Part shown: positions 23,891-32,997 of the stretch, piece after piece | Layout: each line of letters opens with the position of its first letter | Numbering within the stretch: position 1 is the stretch's first letter | NCBI RefSeq assembly: GCF_037044555.1 | Contig: NZ_CP146275.1 | Coordinates: 2,212,501 to 2,276,500, forward strand | Direction of reading: 5' to 3' | From: Pelagibacterium nitratireducens | Lineage (GTDB): Bacteria; Pseudomonadota; Alphaproteobacteria; Rhizobiales; Devosiaceae | DNA: 64,000 nt | Program-made: the position numbers and the translations under genes | The notes under the pieces: generated by a model | What the model was told of the DNA's origin: nothing | The model's database searches: none | What the model saw: the letters and a program-made list of their open reading frames with translations, nothing else

Positions 23891-25681
23891 CTAACCCGGT
23901 ATGGCTGCATCGATAATCCGCAATTGCACGGTTTCGCGGCCCTGCCAGTGATCAATATTGAGTGTACCGGCCACGTGCAGACGTTGGCCGTCGCGGGCCT
24001 TGAGCAGGGCTTCGCCCAAAGGTGTTCCGGCAGCGCGGAAGGCGATGGCCTTGAGGTTGGCACCGTCGCCTGAATTGACCGTGCAGCGCACATGCCCCCC
24101 GGCCCCGACAATGTCGGCAAAGCGGATCTGATGGGCGGGAAGCGCAAAGATGGGGGTGGGATTGCCGGAGCCGAACGGGCCGGCCCGCTCGATCTGGTGG
24201 ATGAACTCTGGATTGGCGCCCCTGGCGGTGAGCGCCGCGTCGATTTTCAGCCCGTCTTCGGCGCGGGCCGCCAAAACATCGTCAGCAAGGGTATCGTTGA
24301 GGTATTGGCGGAAGGGTCCGAGTTGGCCCGGCGTCAGCGTCACCCCTGCCGCCATGGCGTGGCCGCCACCTTTGGCGATGATGCCGCCGCGTACGGCGTC
24401 GACGACGGCGGCGCCCAGATCAACCCTGGGTATCGAGCGGCCCGAGCCGGTGCCGCCACCATCGGCGCCCAGGGCAATGGCAAAGGCGGGGCGTCCGAAG
24501 CGTTCCTTCAAACGTGCCGCCACCAGCCCGACGATGCCCTGATGCCAGTCCGAGGAGCCGGTCACCAGCACCGACGGTCCGGGGCCGTCACCGATTTCCA
24601 TTTCCGCGGTGGCCATGGCCTGTTCGACGGCAGCGACCTCAATGCGCTGGCGTTCGGCATTGAGCTCGTCCAGGCGCTGGGCCAAGGCGAGCGCTTCGTA
24701 CTCGTCATCGGTGGACAAAAGTCGGGCTCCGAGCCCGGCATCTCCAATGCGCCCACCGGCATTGATGCGGGGCCCGAGTACGAAGCCCAGGTGATACGCA
24801 TTGGCCGGGCCAGAGACGCGAGCCGCGATAGCCAGGCTCGAGAGCCCGACATTTTTCCCGGCCCGCATGACGTCGAGGCCCCGCAGCACGAAGGCGCGGT
24901 TGAGTCCCTTGAGCGGAACCACGTCGCATACCGTGGCCAGGGCCACCAGATCGAGCCATCCCATGAGGTCGGGCAGGCCCGCCCTGCCCGCTTCGCGAAG
25001 GACCCGGTTGGTGGCAACCAGCACCATGAACGCTACGCCGGTGGCGCACAGGTAACCGAGCCCGGAAATGTCGTCACGACGGTTGGGATTGACCAGCGCG
25101 TCGGCATCGGGAAGCGTATCGGGCGCCAGGTGGTGGTCGATGACCAGAACATCGGCGCCAAGCGATTTGGCATGTGCAATGGGCGCGTGGCTGGCGGTAC
25201 CGCAATCGAGGGTCACGATCAGTGAGACGCCCTGTTCGACAAGGCTTTCCATGGCCGCGTTGTTGGGCCCGTAGCCCTCGAATATGCGGTCGGGGATATG
25301 GGTGGGCGGATTGAGCCCGAAATGGCGCAGATATCGGACCATAAGCGCCACGGCGCTGGCGCCATCCACGTCATAGTCTCCAAACAGCCCGATGGGTTCG
25401 TTGTCGATAATGGCGCGGGCCAGGCGCTGGGCCAATGCGTCCATGCCGGCCAGCGTCGACGGGTCGGGCATCAACGCGCGAATGGTCGGTGCAATAAAGG
25501 TCTGGGCGTCCTCGACCGCGACACCGCGCGCGGCGATGATGCGGGCCAAAATTTCCGAGAGGTCGGTCTGCTGGGCGATGGCGCCCGCCATGCGGCCAGC
25601 TGCAAGGTCGAGCCGATCGATCCAGCGCTTGCCACAGACCGATCTTTCAACGTTGAGAAAGGCTTGGGGCTCTGGCTTCAT
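23891..25681 (-). CDS. recJ: Single-stranded-DNA-specific exonuclease RecJ
   Basis: 596-residue 5'-3' ssDNA exonuclease used in recombination and mismatch repair. DHH-family motifs: GDYDVDG (101-107), TLDCGTASH and VIDHH (DHH at 182-184), then the DHHA1 domain with KGGGHAMAAGVTL and a C-terminal OB domain. Start at 25681 (MKPEPQAFLNVERSV), chosen because RecJ homologues begin at about this point and the upstream extension looks non-coding. Full length. Ends about 125 bases before the cfa start region on the same strand. Confidence 0.95.
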   Translation of the reverse strand: MKPEPQAFLNVERSVCGKRWIDRLDLAAGRMAGAIAQQTDLSEILARIIAARGVAVEDAQTFIAPTIRALMPDPSTLAGMDALAQRLARAIIDNEPIGLFGDYDVDGASAVALMVRYLRHFGLNPPTHIPDRIFEGYGPNNAAMESLVEQGVSLIVTLDCGTASHAPIAHAKSLGADVLVIDHHLAPDTLPDADALVNPNRRDDISGLGYLCATGVAFMVLVATNRVLREAGRAGLPDLMGWLDLVALATVCDVVPLKGLNRAFVLRGLDVMRAGKNVGLSSLAIAARVSGPANAYHLGFVLGPRINAGGRIGDAGLGARLLSTDDEYEALALAQRLDELNAERQRIEVAAVEQAMATAEMEIGDGPGPSVLVTGSSDWHQGIVGLVAARLKERFGRPAFAIALGADGGGTGSGRSIPRVDLGAAVVDAVRGGIIAKGGGHAMAAGVTLTPGQLGPFRQYLNDTLADDVLAARAEDGLKIDAALTARGANPEFIHQIERAGPFGSGNPTPIFALPAHQIRFADIVGAGGHVRCTVNSGDGANLKAIAFRAAGTPLGEALLKARDGQRLHVAGTLNIDHWQGRETVQLRIIDAAIPG

Positions 25682-25861
25682 GGGGTATCTATAGACGGTG
25701 ATGCGGTTTGATCGATAGCCCGATAGCGGTTTTTTTGCACCGAATTTGCATCGGGCCGGCAACAAGCGCACGCGGCGAGGGAACATCCGCCGCCTTATCG
25801 CCGTTTTTCTCGCGGACGGGTTGCCGATCGCCCCATTACTGGTTCTTTCGAGGGATTACCA

Positions 25862-26395
25862 ATGAACACCAAGCTCATTTTGCCATTTGTATTGATTTCC
25901 ACGCTGGCGCTGGCGGCCTGCGAAAACAGCAGCGACGCGCCCGAGACTCCCGATCCCGACGCTGGAAATCCCGAAGCTTTCGCAGAGCCTTTCGAGGAGA
26001 CCGATACGCCGAGCGAAACGATGTCGGCCGAGGAAATGCAGCAGCGCCGCGAGGAAATCGAAGAGGATGCCCAGCAGACCTTCGAATCCATCATGGAGGA
26101 GACAGAGGAAACCGGGGACAATCTGGTGCAGATGGGCGACGATGCGATGAGCGCGCTGAGCGAACAGATGACATCGGCCTCGGACGCCATCGCAGTTCAG
26201 ATTGACGGGCTCGTGGCCAATGCCGCCGAGGTCCGCGACGACAATATGACCGACGAGCAAAAACTGCAGGTCGTGGCCAATGTGCGCAATGCCGCCGAGG
26301 AGGCGGCGCGCGCGCTGGGACAATCGCCGCAGGAAGTGATTGCTGCAGGCGATACCGCTGAGGAACGCACACGAGAGGTTCTGGGACTGGAGTAA
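25862..26395 (+). CDS. Acidic predicted lipoprotein of unknown function
   Basis: 177 residues. Signal peptide with lipobox (MNTKLILPFVLISTLALAAC, Cys20), then a strongly acidic, low-complexity region (DAPETPDPDAGNPEAFAEPFEETD, about 25-50) and a long helical, coiled-coil-like part (about 55-170: EEMQQRREEIEEDAQQTFESIMEETEE...). No catalytic motif is visible. Membrane-anchored on the periplasmic side by prediction. Divergent from recJ, alone on its transcript. Related acidic helical lipoproteins occur in Hyphomicrobiales, but I cannot name the family. Confidence 0.75.
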   Translation: MNTKLILPFVLISTLALAACENSSDAPETPDPDAGNPEAFAEPFEETDTPSETMSAEEMQQRREEIEEDAQQTFESIMEETEETGDNLVQMGDDAMSALSEQMTSASDAIAVQIDGLVANAAEVRDDNMTDEQKLQVVANVRNAAEEAARALGQSPQEVIAAGDTAEERTREVLGLE

Positions 26396-26521
26396 ACGCC
26401 CTGGCGGCGAGGCGACGATCACTGCCTTGCTGTGCGGTTCCTGGGACAACAAATCTGCTTGCGCCGCGTTAAAAATGCGGCGTAGGCACTTGGGAATATG
26501 CGGAACCGACCCCTTTAGCTC

Positions 26522-27493
26522 CTATCCCGACCGGCCGTGCTCGGCGGTGATCCAGCGGATGGTATGAGACCAGGAGCGCATGACCACGCTGGAGGTGACG
26601 ATCTTGCGCGGCATGAGCTTTACGCCGCGAAGCAGGCTGCCGTCGGTCACGCCGGTGGCCGCAAACAACACATCGCCTTTTGCCATGTCCAGGGCTGAAA
26701 ATTTCGTGGTGGGGTCGGAATGGCCCATCTCGCGGGCCTGGGCGCGCTTGTCGGGCGTGTCGAGAATCAAGCGGCCCTGCATCTGACCACCCATGCAGCG
26801 CATGGCGGCGGCGGCCAGCACACCTTCTTGTGCGCCGCCCGAGCCCAGATAGATGTCGATGCCGGTGTCGTCGCTGTTTGCCGCGTGAATGACGGCGGCA
26901 ATATCGCCGTCCGGCAGCAGTTTGACGGCCACGCCCAGATCACGCAGTTCGGCGATCAGTGCAGCGTGGCGCGGACGGTCGAGCACGCAGGTGACGATAT
27001 CGGCCGTGGCGACGCCCTTGGCCTTTGCCAGCGCCGCGACATTTTCGGTGGCGGTCTTGTCGAGATCAACGATGCCGTCGGGATAGCCCGGGCCGATGGC
27101 GATCTTTTCCATATAGGCATCGGGCACCCGCAGCAGGGCGCCGCGCTCGGCAAAGGCCATGACGGAAAGGGAGTCCGAGAGGTTCTTGGCGCACCCGGTC
27201 ACGCCCTCGAGCGGGTCGACGGCGACCTCGATATCGGGACCCTTACCAGTGCCGACGGCTTCCTCGAAACCGAGCAGGGGGGCATTCCGGCCCTCCCCTA
27301 TCACGACCGTGCCGGCGATATCGATGTGGCTGAGTGCCAGATGCATGGCCTCGACGGCGGCCTGATCGGCGCGCATCTCGTCGCCGCGCCCACGCCAACC
27401 GGCCGCCGCGATGGCGGCGCGTTCGGTGATGCGGGCGATCTCAAGGGTGAGATTGCCATCGACCTTGGCTTGGACTGGGGCGGACTGGGCCAC
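26522..27493 (-). CDS. glpX: Class II fructose-1,6-bisphosphatase
   Basis: 323-residue GlpX-type phosphatase that hydrolyses fructose-1,6-bisphosphate in gluconeogenesis. The metal/substrate motifs of the family are visible: GEGRNAPLLGFEEAVGTGKGPDIEVAVDPLEGVTGCAKN (about 65-105) and GSGGAQEGVLAAAAMRCMGG. Length is normal. It follows hom by 3 bases and probably shares a transcript with hom and perhaps the aminotransferase gene. This gene order recurs in Hyphomicrobiales (known from related genomes). Confidence 0.94.
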   Translation of the reverse strand: MAQSAPVQAKVDGNLTLEIARITERAAIAAAGWRGRGDEMRADQAAVEAMHLALSHIDIAGTVVIGEGRNAPLLGFEEAVGTGKGPDIEVAVDPLEGVTGCAKNLSDSLSVMAFAERGALLRVPDAYMEKIAIGPGYPDGIVDLDKTATENVAALAKAKGVATADIVTCVLDRPRHAALIAELRDLGVAVKLLPDGDIAAVIHAANSDDTGIDIYLGSGGAQEGVLAAAAMRCMGGQMQGRLILDTPDKRAQAREMGHSDPTTKFSALDMAKGDVLFAATGVTDGSLLRGVKLMPRKIVTSSVVMRSWSHTIRWITAEHGRSG

Positions 27494-27496
27494 GGG

Positions 27497-29011
27497 TCAG
27501 AACTCCTCGATACGGATCAATTGAGGCTGTCCCACGATAAACCCGTCCCTGGCAATCCGTTCAAGCGCTTCGCGCACAGCACTTTCGATCGTTTCATGGG
27601 TGATGAGCACCACCGTGCGCGAGGTTTCCTCCTCGACGCCGGGCTCGCTGGCGCGCAGATCGGGGCGCTGAATGACGCTTTCGAGCGAGATGTTGCCCTC
27701 GCCCATACGGGTGGCGATGGCGGCGAGAGCGCCGGGAACATCCCTTGCATTCAGTCTTATATAATAGCCGCCTTCATGAATGCGCATGGGCGCGCGTTCG
27801 CAGGGCTTGAGCTCTGAACTGGGCACGCCGAGGGGCGGAACCTGGGTGCCGCGGGCGATGTCGAGAATGTCGGACAGCACCGAAGCCGCTGTCGCCTCGC
27901 CGCCGGCACCTGGTCCGGCCAGAAGCAGCTCCTGGACGTGGTTGGTTTCCAGCGCCACGGCATTGAGAACACCATCCACGCCGGCGATGGCGCTCGATTT
28001 TCTGACTAGCGTTGGATGCACGCGCTGCTCGATCCCGTTTTCGACCTTGCGGGCCATGCCCAGCAGCTTGATCTTGTATCCGAGGTCTGCGGCAACTTTT
28101 ATGTCAGCCTGGGTGATGCGCGAAATGCCCTCCACAAGCACCTGATCCGCCGAAATTTCAGTTTCAAAGCAGAGGCTCGCAAGGATGGCCAGCTTGTGGG
28201 CCGTATCGAATCCTTCCACGTCGAATGTCGGATCGGCCTCGGCATAGCCAAGGGTCTGAGCGTCCTTGAGGCATTCCTCAAAGCCGATTCCCTCGTTGCC
28301 CATGCGGGTGAGGATATAATTGCAGGTGCCGTTCATGATGCCGTAAACGCGCGTGATGGCAGCCGAGCCGAGCCCCTCGCGCAGCGTCTTGATGACCGGT
28401 ATGCCGCCCGCCACGGCCGCTTCAAATCCCAGCTGGGCATGGGCGGCCTCGGCTGCTGCGGCAAGCGCCACGCCGTGCCGCGCCAGAAGAGCCTTGTTGG
28501 CCGTGACGACAGGACAGCCGTTTTCGAGCGCGGCTGTAACCGAAGCAAGGGCGGGACCGTCCTCACCGCCGATCAGTTCGACATAAAGGTCGATTTCGCC
28601 CGAACGGGCCAGGGCGACGGGATCGTCGAACCATTTGAAAGGCGAGATGTCCACACCCCGGTCGCGCGAGCGCGAGCGGGCGGAGACCGCCGATACGATG
28701 AGCCGACGCCCAAGCTTGCGGGCGATGGCATCGCCATCTTCAGTGAGAATGCGGATGAGTGCGGCGCCGACAGTGCCCAGGCCGGCAATGCCGATGCGCA
28801 GCGGGCGCATTTCCTCGCCTTCGCCACTGGCATAGACCTGCATGGCGCGCGCGATGCGCTGGCGGGTTTCGCTGCGCGGCTCGCGGCCTTCGCGCAGATC
28901 GAAAACAAAGAGCGGGTCTCCGGCGATCTCCCGGCCGAACCGGGTCGGTGTCCAGCCGCGTTCGGAGATGAAGGTCTCTATGGAGGATTTGAAACTGTCG
29001 ATATCACTCAT
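27497..29011 (-). CDS. hom: Homoserine dehydrogenase with N-terminal HTH-like extension
   Basis: Reduces aspartate semialdehyde to homoserine for threonine, methionine and isoleucine synthesis. The catalytic enzyme starts at residue 68 (MRPLRIGIAGLGTVGAAL). Family motifs include GLGTVG, VTANKALLARHG, GGIPVIKTLREGL and GTCNYILTRM, plus a C-terminal ACT domain (about 415-504) for feedback control. Residues 1-67 form an in-frame extension, GWTPTRFGREIAGDPLFVFDLREGREP, resembling small XRE-like helix-turn-helix proteins. No stop intervenes. GGCGAGGAA lies directly before the internal ATG at 28810, which may be the normal start of the 437-residue enzyme. Separate products are possible. Confidence 0.88.
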   Translation of the reverse strand: MSDIDSFKSSIETFISERGWTPTRFGREIAGDPLFVFDLREGREPRSETRQRIARAMQVYASGEGEEMRPLRIGIAGLGTVGAALIRILTEDGDAIARKLGRRLIVSAVSARSRSRDRGVDISPFKWFDDPVALARSGEIDLYVELIGGEDGPALASVTAALENGCPVVTANKALLARHGVALAAAAEAAHAQLGFEAAVAGGIPVIKTLREGLGSAAITRVYGIMNGTCNYILTRMGNEGIGFEECLKDAQTLGYAEADPTFDVEGFDTAHKLAILASLCFETEISADQVLVEGISRITQADIKVAADLGYKIKLLGMARKVENGIEQRVHPTLVRKSSAIAGVDGVLNAVALETNHVQELLLAGPGAGGEATAASVLSDILDIARGTQVPPLGVPSSELKPCERAPMRIHEGGYYIRLNARDVPGALAAIATRMGEGNISLESVIQRPDLRASEPGVEEETSRTVVLITHETIESAVREALERIARDGFIVGQPQLIRIEEF

Positions 29012-29089
29012 GGTCGCACGCAGGTTTGAGATTGCGCGCGACCATGAATAGGAATTTGCCTACACGTCAACCCTTGTGAGGGTGAAACC

Positions 29090-30304
29090 TCAGCCTTTGG
29101 CCAGCGGAACGACGTTTCCGTTGCTGGCCTGGCCGCCAAGGAACTTCTTGATGGCCCGTGCAGCCTGACGAATGCGCTGCTCGTTTTCGACAAAGGCCAG
29201 GCGCACATATTGGTCGCCATATTCACCGAAGCCAACGCCTGGCGCCACCGCAACGCCGGTCTCCCGGATCAGCAGCTTGGCAAATTCGAGGCTACCCAGA
29301 TCGGCGAACTGGTCGGGGATCGGGGCCCAGGCAAACATGGTGGCTGCCGGGCTCGGGATGTGCCAGCCGGCGCGGCCAAAGCTTTCGACCATAACGTCAC
29401 GGCGATGGCGGTAGATGCCGCGCACCTCCTCGATGCAGGAATCATCGCCATTGAGCGCGGAGGCGGCCGCCACCTGAATGGGGGTGAACGCGCCATAATC
29501 GAGATAGGATTTAACGCGCGCCAGGGCCGCGATCAGCCGCTCGTTGCCCACGGCAAAGCCCATGCGCCAACCGGGCATGGAAAAGGTTTTCGACATGGAC
29601 GTGAATTCGACCGTCACGTCCATTGCGCCGGGCACTTCGAGCACCGAATGGGGCGGTTCGTCCTCGAAATAGATCTCGGAATAGGCGAGATCGGAGAGGA
29701 TGAAAATCTCGTTGCGGCGGCAGTAATCCACCACTTCCTTGTAGAAATCGAACGAGGCGACATAGGCCGTGGGGTTGGCCGGGTAGTTGAGAATCAGCGC
29801 GATCGGCTTGGGGATCGAATGGCGCACGGCCCGGTCGAGCGAGCGCATGAAATCCTCGTTGGGATCGGCCGGCATTGACCGCACGACGCCACCCGACATG
29901 ATGAAGCCGAACGAGTGGATGGGATAGGTCGGGTTGGGCACCAGCACCACGTCGCCCGGCGCGGTGATCGCCTGGGCCATATTGGCAAAGCCTTCCTTGG
30001 AGCCCAGCGTTGCAACGACCTGGGTGTTGGGATCGAGCTTTACGCCGAACCGGCGGCCATAATAGGAAGCCTGGGCCTTGCGCAGGCCGGGAATGCCGCG
30101 CGAGGTCGAATAGCGATGGGTGCGCGGATTGGCGACCGTTTCCTTGAGCTTTTCGACGATATGGGTGGGCGTCGGCAAATCGGGATTGCCCATGCCCAGG
30201 TCGATGATGTCGACGCCTTCGGCGCGCGCCTTGGCCTTGATCGGGTTGATGTGCTCGAACACATAGGGTGGCAGGCGGCGGATGCGATGGAATTCTTCGC
30301 TCAT
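29090..30304 (-). CDS. Pyridoxal-phosphate aminotransferase (LL-diaminopimelate/alanine aminotransferase type)
   Basis: 404-residue class I/II aminotransferase, cytoplasmic. PLP-lysine motif is SMSKTFSMPGWRMGFAVG; other signatures are LGMGNPDLPTP, LNYPANPTAYVASFDFYKEVV and SDLAYSEIYF. Alphaproteobacterial proteins of this type are annotated as LL-diaminopimelate aminotransferase or alanine transaminase (AlaC), and sequence alone does not separate them. Gene order upstream of hom supports a link with aspartate-family amino acids, either lysine or alanine formation. Full length. About 80 bases separate it from hom, so shared transcription is possible. Confidence 0.9.
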   Translation of the reverse strand: MSEEFHRIRRLPPYVFEHINPIKAKARAEGVDIIDLGMGNPDLPTPTHIVEKLKETVANPRTHRYSTSRGIPGLRKAQASYYGRRFGVKLDPNTQVVATLGSKEGFANMAQAITAPGDVVLVPNPTYPIHSFGFIMSGGVVRSMPADPNEDFMRSLDRAVRHSIPKPIALILNYPANPTAYVASFDFYKEVVDYCRRNEIFILSDLAYSEIYFEDEPPHSVLEVPGAMDVTVEFTSMSKTFSMPGWRMGFAVGNERLIAALARVKSYLDYGAFTPIQVAAASALNGDDSCIEEVRGIYRHRRDVMVESFGRAGWHIPSPAATMFAWAPIPDQFADLGSLEFAKLLIRETGVAVAPGVGFGEYGDQYVRLAFVENEQRIRQAARAIKKFLGGQASNGNVVPLAKG

Positions 30305-30437
30305 TTTGTCCTCGATGGGATCGGGTGCGATCCCGTTATGTCCCGGCGTCGCGGCGCGAATGGGACGCGCGGCGAACAGAGACGCAGTATCTGGCTATCA
30401 TGGTGTTCAAAGTGTGAACGGGGCGTCCGCATCAGAC

Positions 30438-30464
30438 AAAAAGACCGGCCGCGCCGTGGTCTTT
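30438..30464 (-). terminator. Probable intrinsic terminator after argC
   Basis: AAAGACC (30440-30446) pairs with GGTCTTT (30458-30464), with GC-rich inner pairing. On the minus strand the stem is followed by T residues. It lies about 20 bases after the argC stop. Confidence 0.6.
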
Positions 30465-30482
30465 ACCGGCCCTGTCGCTCCT

Positions 30483-31535
30483 TTAAGGAAAGAGCGGCAG
30501 AGCCTCGATAGCGGTCGCCTCGGGATAGCCGAAGGCCACGTTGAAGTTCTGGATCGCCTGCCCGGCGCTCCCCTTCACCAGATTGTCGATGGCGGCGATG
30601 ACGATGACCCGGCCGGGAATGCGGTCGTCAAACACATTGATGACGCAATAGTTCGAGCCGCGCACATGGCCGGTCGACGGGATGAGGCCCTTTTCGGCCA
30701 CGCGGATGAACGGTTCGCCGGCATAGGCATCGGCGAGGACCTTGCGCACTTCGTCGGCATTTTTGGCGCTGTCGAGCTTCACATGCGCGGTAATCAGTTC
30801 GCCACGGCTCATGGGGATGAGGTGGGGGGTGAAGTTTACGGCAACCTTCTTTCCCGCGGCCAGGCCGATTTCCTGTTCGATTTCGGGCGCGTGACGGTGC
30901 ACGCCGACGCCATAAGGCGTCAGGCTTTCGCCGGCTTCGGCCAGAAGCGTATTCTGCTTGGGTGCCCTGCCCGCTCCGGTGACGCCCGATTTGGCGTCGA
31001 TGATGAGATCGTCGGTCGAAATCGCACCAGACTTGACCAGCGGCAGCAGCGCCAGCAGCGTTGCCGTGGGGTAGCAGCCGGGACACGCGATGATCTTGGC
31101 GTTTTGGATCGCATCGCGATTGTGCTCGGTCAGCCCGTAAGCGGCCATGTCCTGCAAATGGGGCGCAACGTGATCTGCGCCATAGACCGGACCGTAGTCC
31201 TCGGCATTGCGGAACCGGAAGTCGGCCCCCATATCGATGACACGCAGGGAGGAATTTTCTTGGGCGATTTCGGCAACCAGTTTCTGGCTCGTCCCGTGTG
31301 GAAGCCCGCAGAACACCACGTCGATATCGGAGAAATCCACGTCCTCGTTGGCCACCAGGTCGGGCAGTTCGGCCACGGCCAGATGCGGAAACACCGAAGC
31401 CATCGGCTTGCCAGCATGGGTGTTGGCGGTCAGTGCCACAAATTTGAGGCCCGGATGACGCACGCCAAGTCGCAAAAGATCAGCTCCGGTGTACCCGGAA
31501 GCACCAAGAAGTGCGGCTGTCTTAGGCGACTGCAT
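30483..31535 (-). CDS. argC: N-acetyl-gamma-glutamyl-phosphate reductase
   Basis: 350-residue NADPH-dependent enzyme of arginine synthesis that reduces N-acetylglutamyl phosphate to the semialdehyde. Dinucleotide motif GASGYTGADL (11-20), active-site Cys154 in ACPGCYPTATL, and the substrate-site HRHAPEIEQE and NFTPHLIPMSRGE are all present. Start at 31535 (MQSPKTAALLGASGYTG) fits homologues. Divergent from the family 1 glycosyltransferase gene, with about 130 bases between. Full length; stands alone with its own terminator. Confidence 0.95.
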   Translation of the reverse strand: MQSPKTAALLGASGYTGADLLRLGVRHPGLKFVALTANTHAGKPMASVFPHLAVAELPDLVANEDVDFSDIDVVFCGLPHGTSQKLVAEIAQENSSLRVIDMGADFRFRNAEDYGPVYGADHVAPHLQDMAAYGLTEHNRDAIQNAKIIACPGCYPTATLLALLPLVKSGAISTDDLIIDAKSGVTGAGRAPKQNTLLAEAGESLTPYGVGVHRHAPEIEQEIGLAAGKKVAVNFTPHLIPMSRGELITAHVKLDSAKNADEVRKVLADAYAGEPFIRVAEKGLIPSTGHVRGSNYCVINVFDDRIPGRVIVIAAIDNLVKGSAGQAIQNFNVAFGYPEATAIEALPLFP

Positions 31536-31664
31536 CTGACTTGCCCTCGTTGTCCGATTGTGTAAATGAAACACGCGAGGGGTCGTCATAATGCTCTGTA
31601 ACGACAATGTAAATGACCCACGCGCCATGAGCGCACCCGCCGCGGCAGGGGTTTTGAGGTGAAG

Positions 31665-32951
31665 ATGACAAAGCGCATTGCGATGGCCACCCTGGGCACG
31701 CAAGGTGACGTTCAGCCTTATGTTGCCCTGGCGCGAGCGATGATCGCTCAAGGCTATTCGGTCGTCATCGGCACCACCGATGATTTCGAACCCATGGTCA
31801 CCGGATATGGCATCGAGTTCTGGAGCCTTGGCCCCTCGATGCAGGAGTTCGTCAAACAGAGCCAGTTCGAGCGGGCCATGAACCAGAACCTTCTGGTCAA
31901 CGCCCCCGCCCTGCTCCGGCAGGGCCAGAAGATCGTGGATCGCGCCGCGCGCTCCGCCTGGGACATGGCCCAGGGCGCCGACTGCATCATGCTCAACATG
32001 AACACGAGCTTTTCGATCGATATCGCCGAAGCGCTCGATATTCCCGCCATCGTTGCCGCGCTGCAGCCGCTCAATTCGACGAGCGAATTTCCGCTCTGCA
32101 TCTATTACGGGCCGACATTCGGGAAAACCATCAACCGGCTGACCTATTCGACGATGACCGTGCAGCAGATCTATTACAATCTGCCGCGCAACAAGCTGCG
32201 TCGGGAGCTGATGGGGCTGGGACCGCGCAAGAACGGGGGGTTCTTCAAGGACACTGACGGCACCCCGCTGTGGACGCTGAACGCCTATTCCGAAACCATT
32301 TCACCGCGTCCGCGCGACTGGCCGAAAACCTCGATCGTCACCGGCTACTGGATGCTGCCAGACAATTCGGGCTGGCAGCCTTCCGAAGAGTTCAAGACGT
32401 TCCTCGATGAGGGGCCACTCCCGATCTATGTGGGGTTCGGGTCCATGCCGTGGGGTGCGGATCGCAATACCGATATATTGCGCGAGGCGCTGACCATGTG
32501 GGATGGCCGCGTGGTCGTGGGACGCGGCTGGGGGGGCATCAAGCCCGACGATCTGCCTTCGGACCGGGTCTATGTTATCGACCGGGCACCGCACGACCAG
32601 CTTTTCAAATATGTGAAAGCGGTGGTCCATCATGGGGGCGCGGGGACCACGGCCTCGGGTCTCATTCTTGGCAAGCCGACCTTCATCGTGCCCCAAATGG
32701 TCGATCAGCCCTACTGGGGTGGGCGCGTGCATGAATTGGGCTGCGGGCCAAAACCCGTGCGCCGCCGCAAGCTGACGGCGGAGGCGCTGGCCGATGCGCT
32801 CAGCCAGCTCGATTCCAACCCGGGCTTTGCCCGCAACGCCGAAAAGATCGGCGCGCAATTGCGGGCCGAAGACGGGACCGGCAAGGCAATCAAGGTTATC
32901 GAGCGGGTCATGGCCAATTACCATCCGCGCAGCGCGCGCCAGCTGGCATAA
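31665..32951 (+). CDS. Family 1 glycosyltransferase (UDP-sugar:lipid/sterol type)
   Basis: 428-residue GT-B glycosyltransferase resembling macrolide and sterol/diacylglycerol glucosyltransferases. Start at 31665 (MTKRIAMATLGTQGDVQPY) with GAGG five bases upstream; the GTG six bases earlier is less likely. The N-terminal nucleotide-fold motif GTQGDVQPYVALARAM and the C-terminal donor motif VVHHGGAGTTASGLILGKPTFIVPQMVDQPYWG are typical. Probably transfers a hexose to a lipid or secondary metabolite at the cytoplasmic face of the membrane; the acceptor is unknown. Ends next to a terminator that belongs to the facing ABC exporter genes. Confidence 0.88.
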   Translation: MTKRIAMATLGTQGDVQPYVALARAMIAQGYSVVIGTTDDFEPMVTGYGIEFWSLGPSMQEFVKQSQFERAMNQNLLVNAPALLRQGQKIVDRAARSAWDMAQGADCIMLNMNTSFSIDIAEALDIPAIVAALQPLNSTSEFPLCIYYGPTFGKTINRLTYSTMTVQQIYYNLPRNKLRRELMGLGPRKNGGFFKDTDGTPLWTLNAYSETISPRPRDWPKTSIVTGYWMLPDNSGWQPSEEFKTFLDEGPLPIYVGFGSMPWGADRNTDILREALTMWDGRVVVGRGWGGIKPDDLPSDRVYVIDRAPHDQLFKYVKAVVHHGGAGTTASGLILGKPTFIVPQMVDQPYWGGRVHELGCGPKPVRRRKLTAEALADALSQLDSNPGFARNAEKIGAQLRAEDGTGKAIKVIERVMANYHPRSARQLA

Positions 32952-32981
32952 AAAAAACCGGCGACTGTCTCCAGTCGCCGG
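32951..32981 (-). terminator. Intrinsic terminator after the ABC-2 exporter operon
   Basis: CCGGCGACTG (32958-32967) pairs perfectly with CAGTCGCCGG (32972-32981) around a TCTC loop, followed on the minus strand by seven T residues (32951-32957). It overlaps the end of the convergent glycosyltransferase gene. Confidence 0.95.
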
Positions 32982-32997
32982 GTTCTGCTTTGTGTGA

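Noticed and set aside
26462..26482. Short inverted repeat CGCCGC/GCGGCG between the lipoprotein and glpX genes as a bidirectional terminator.
   Set aside because: Only a 6-bp stem with an A-rich loop and no T run on either strand.
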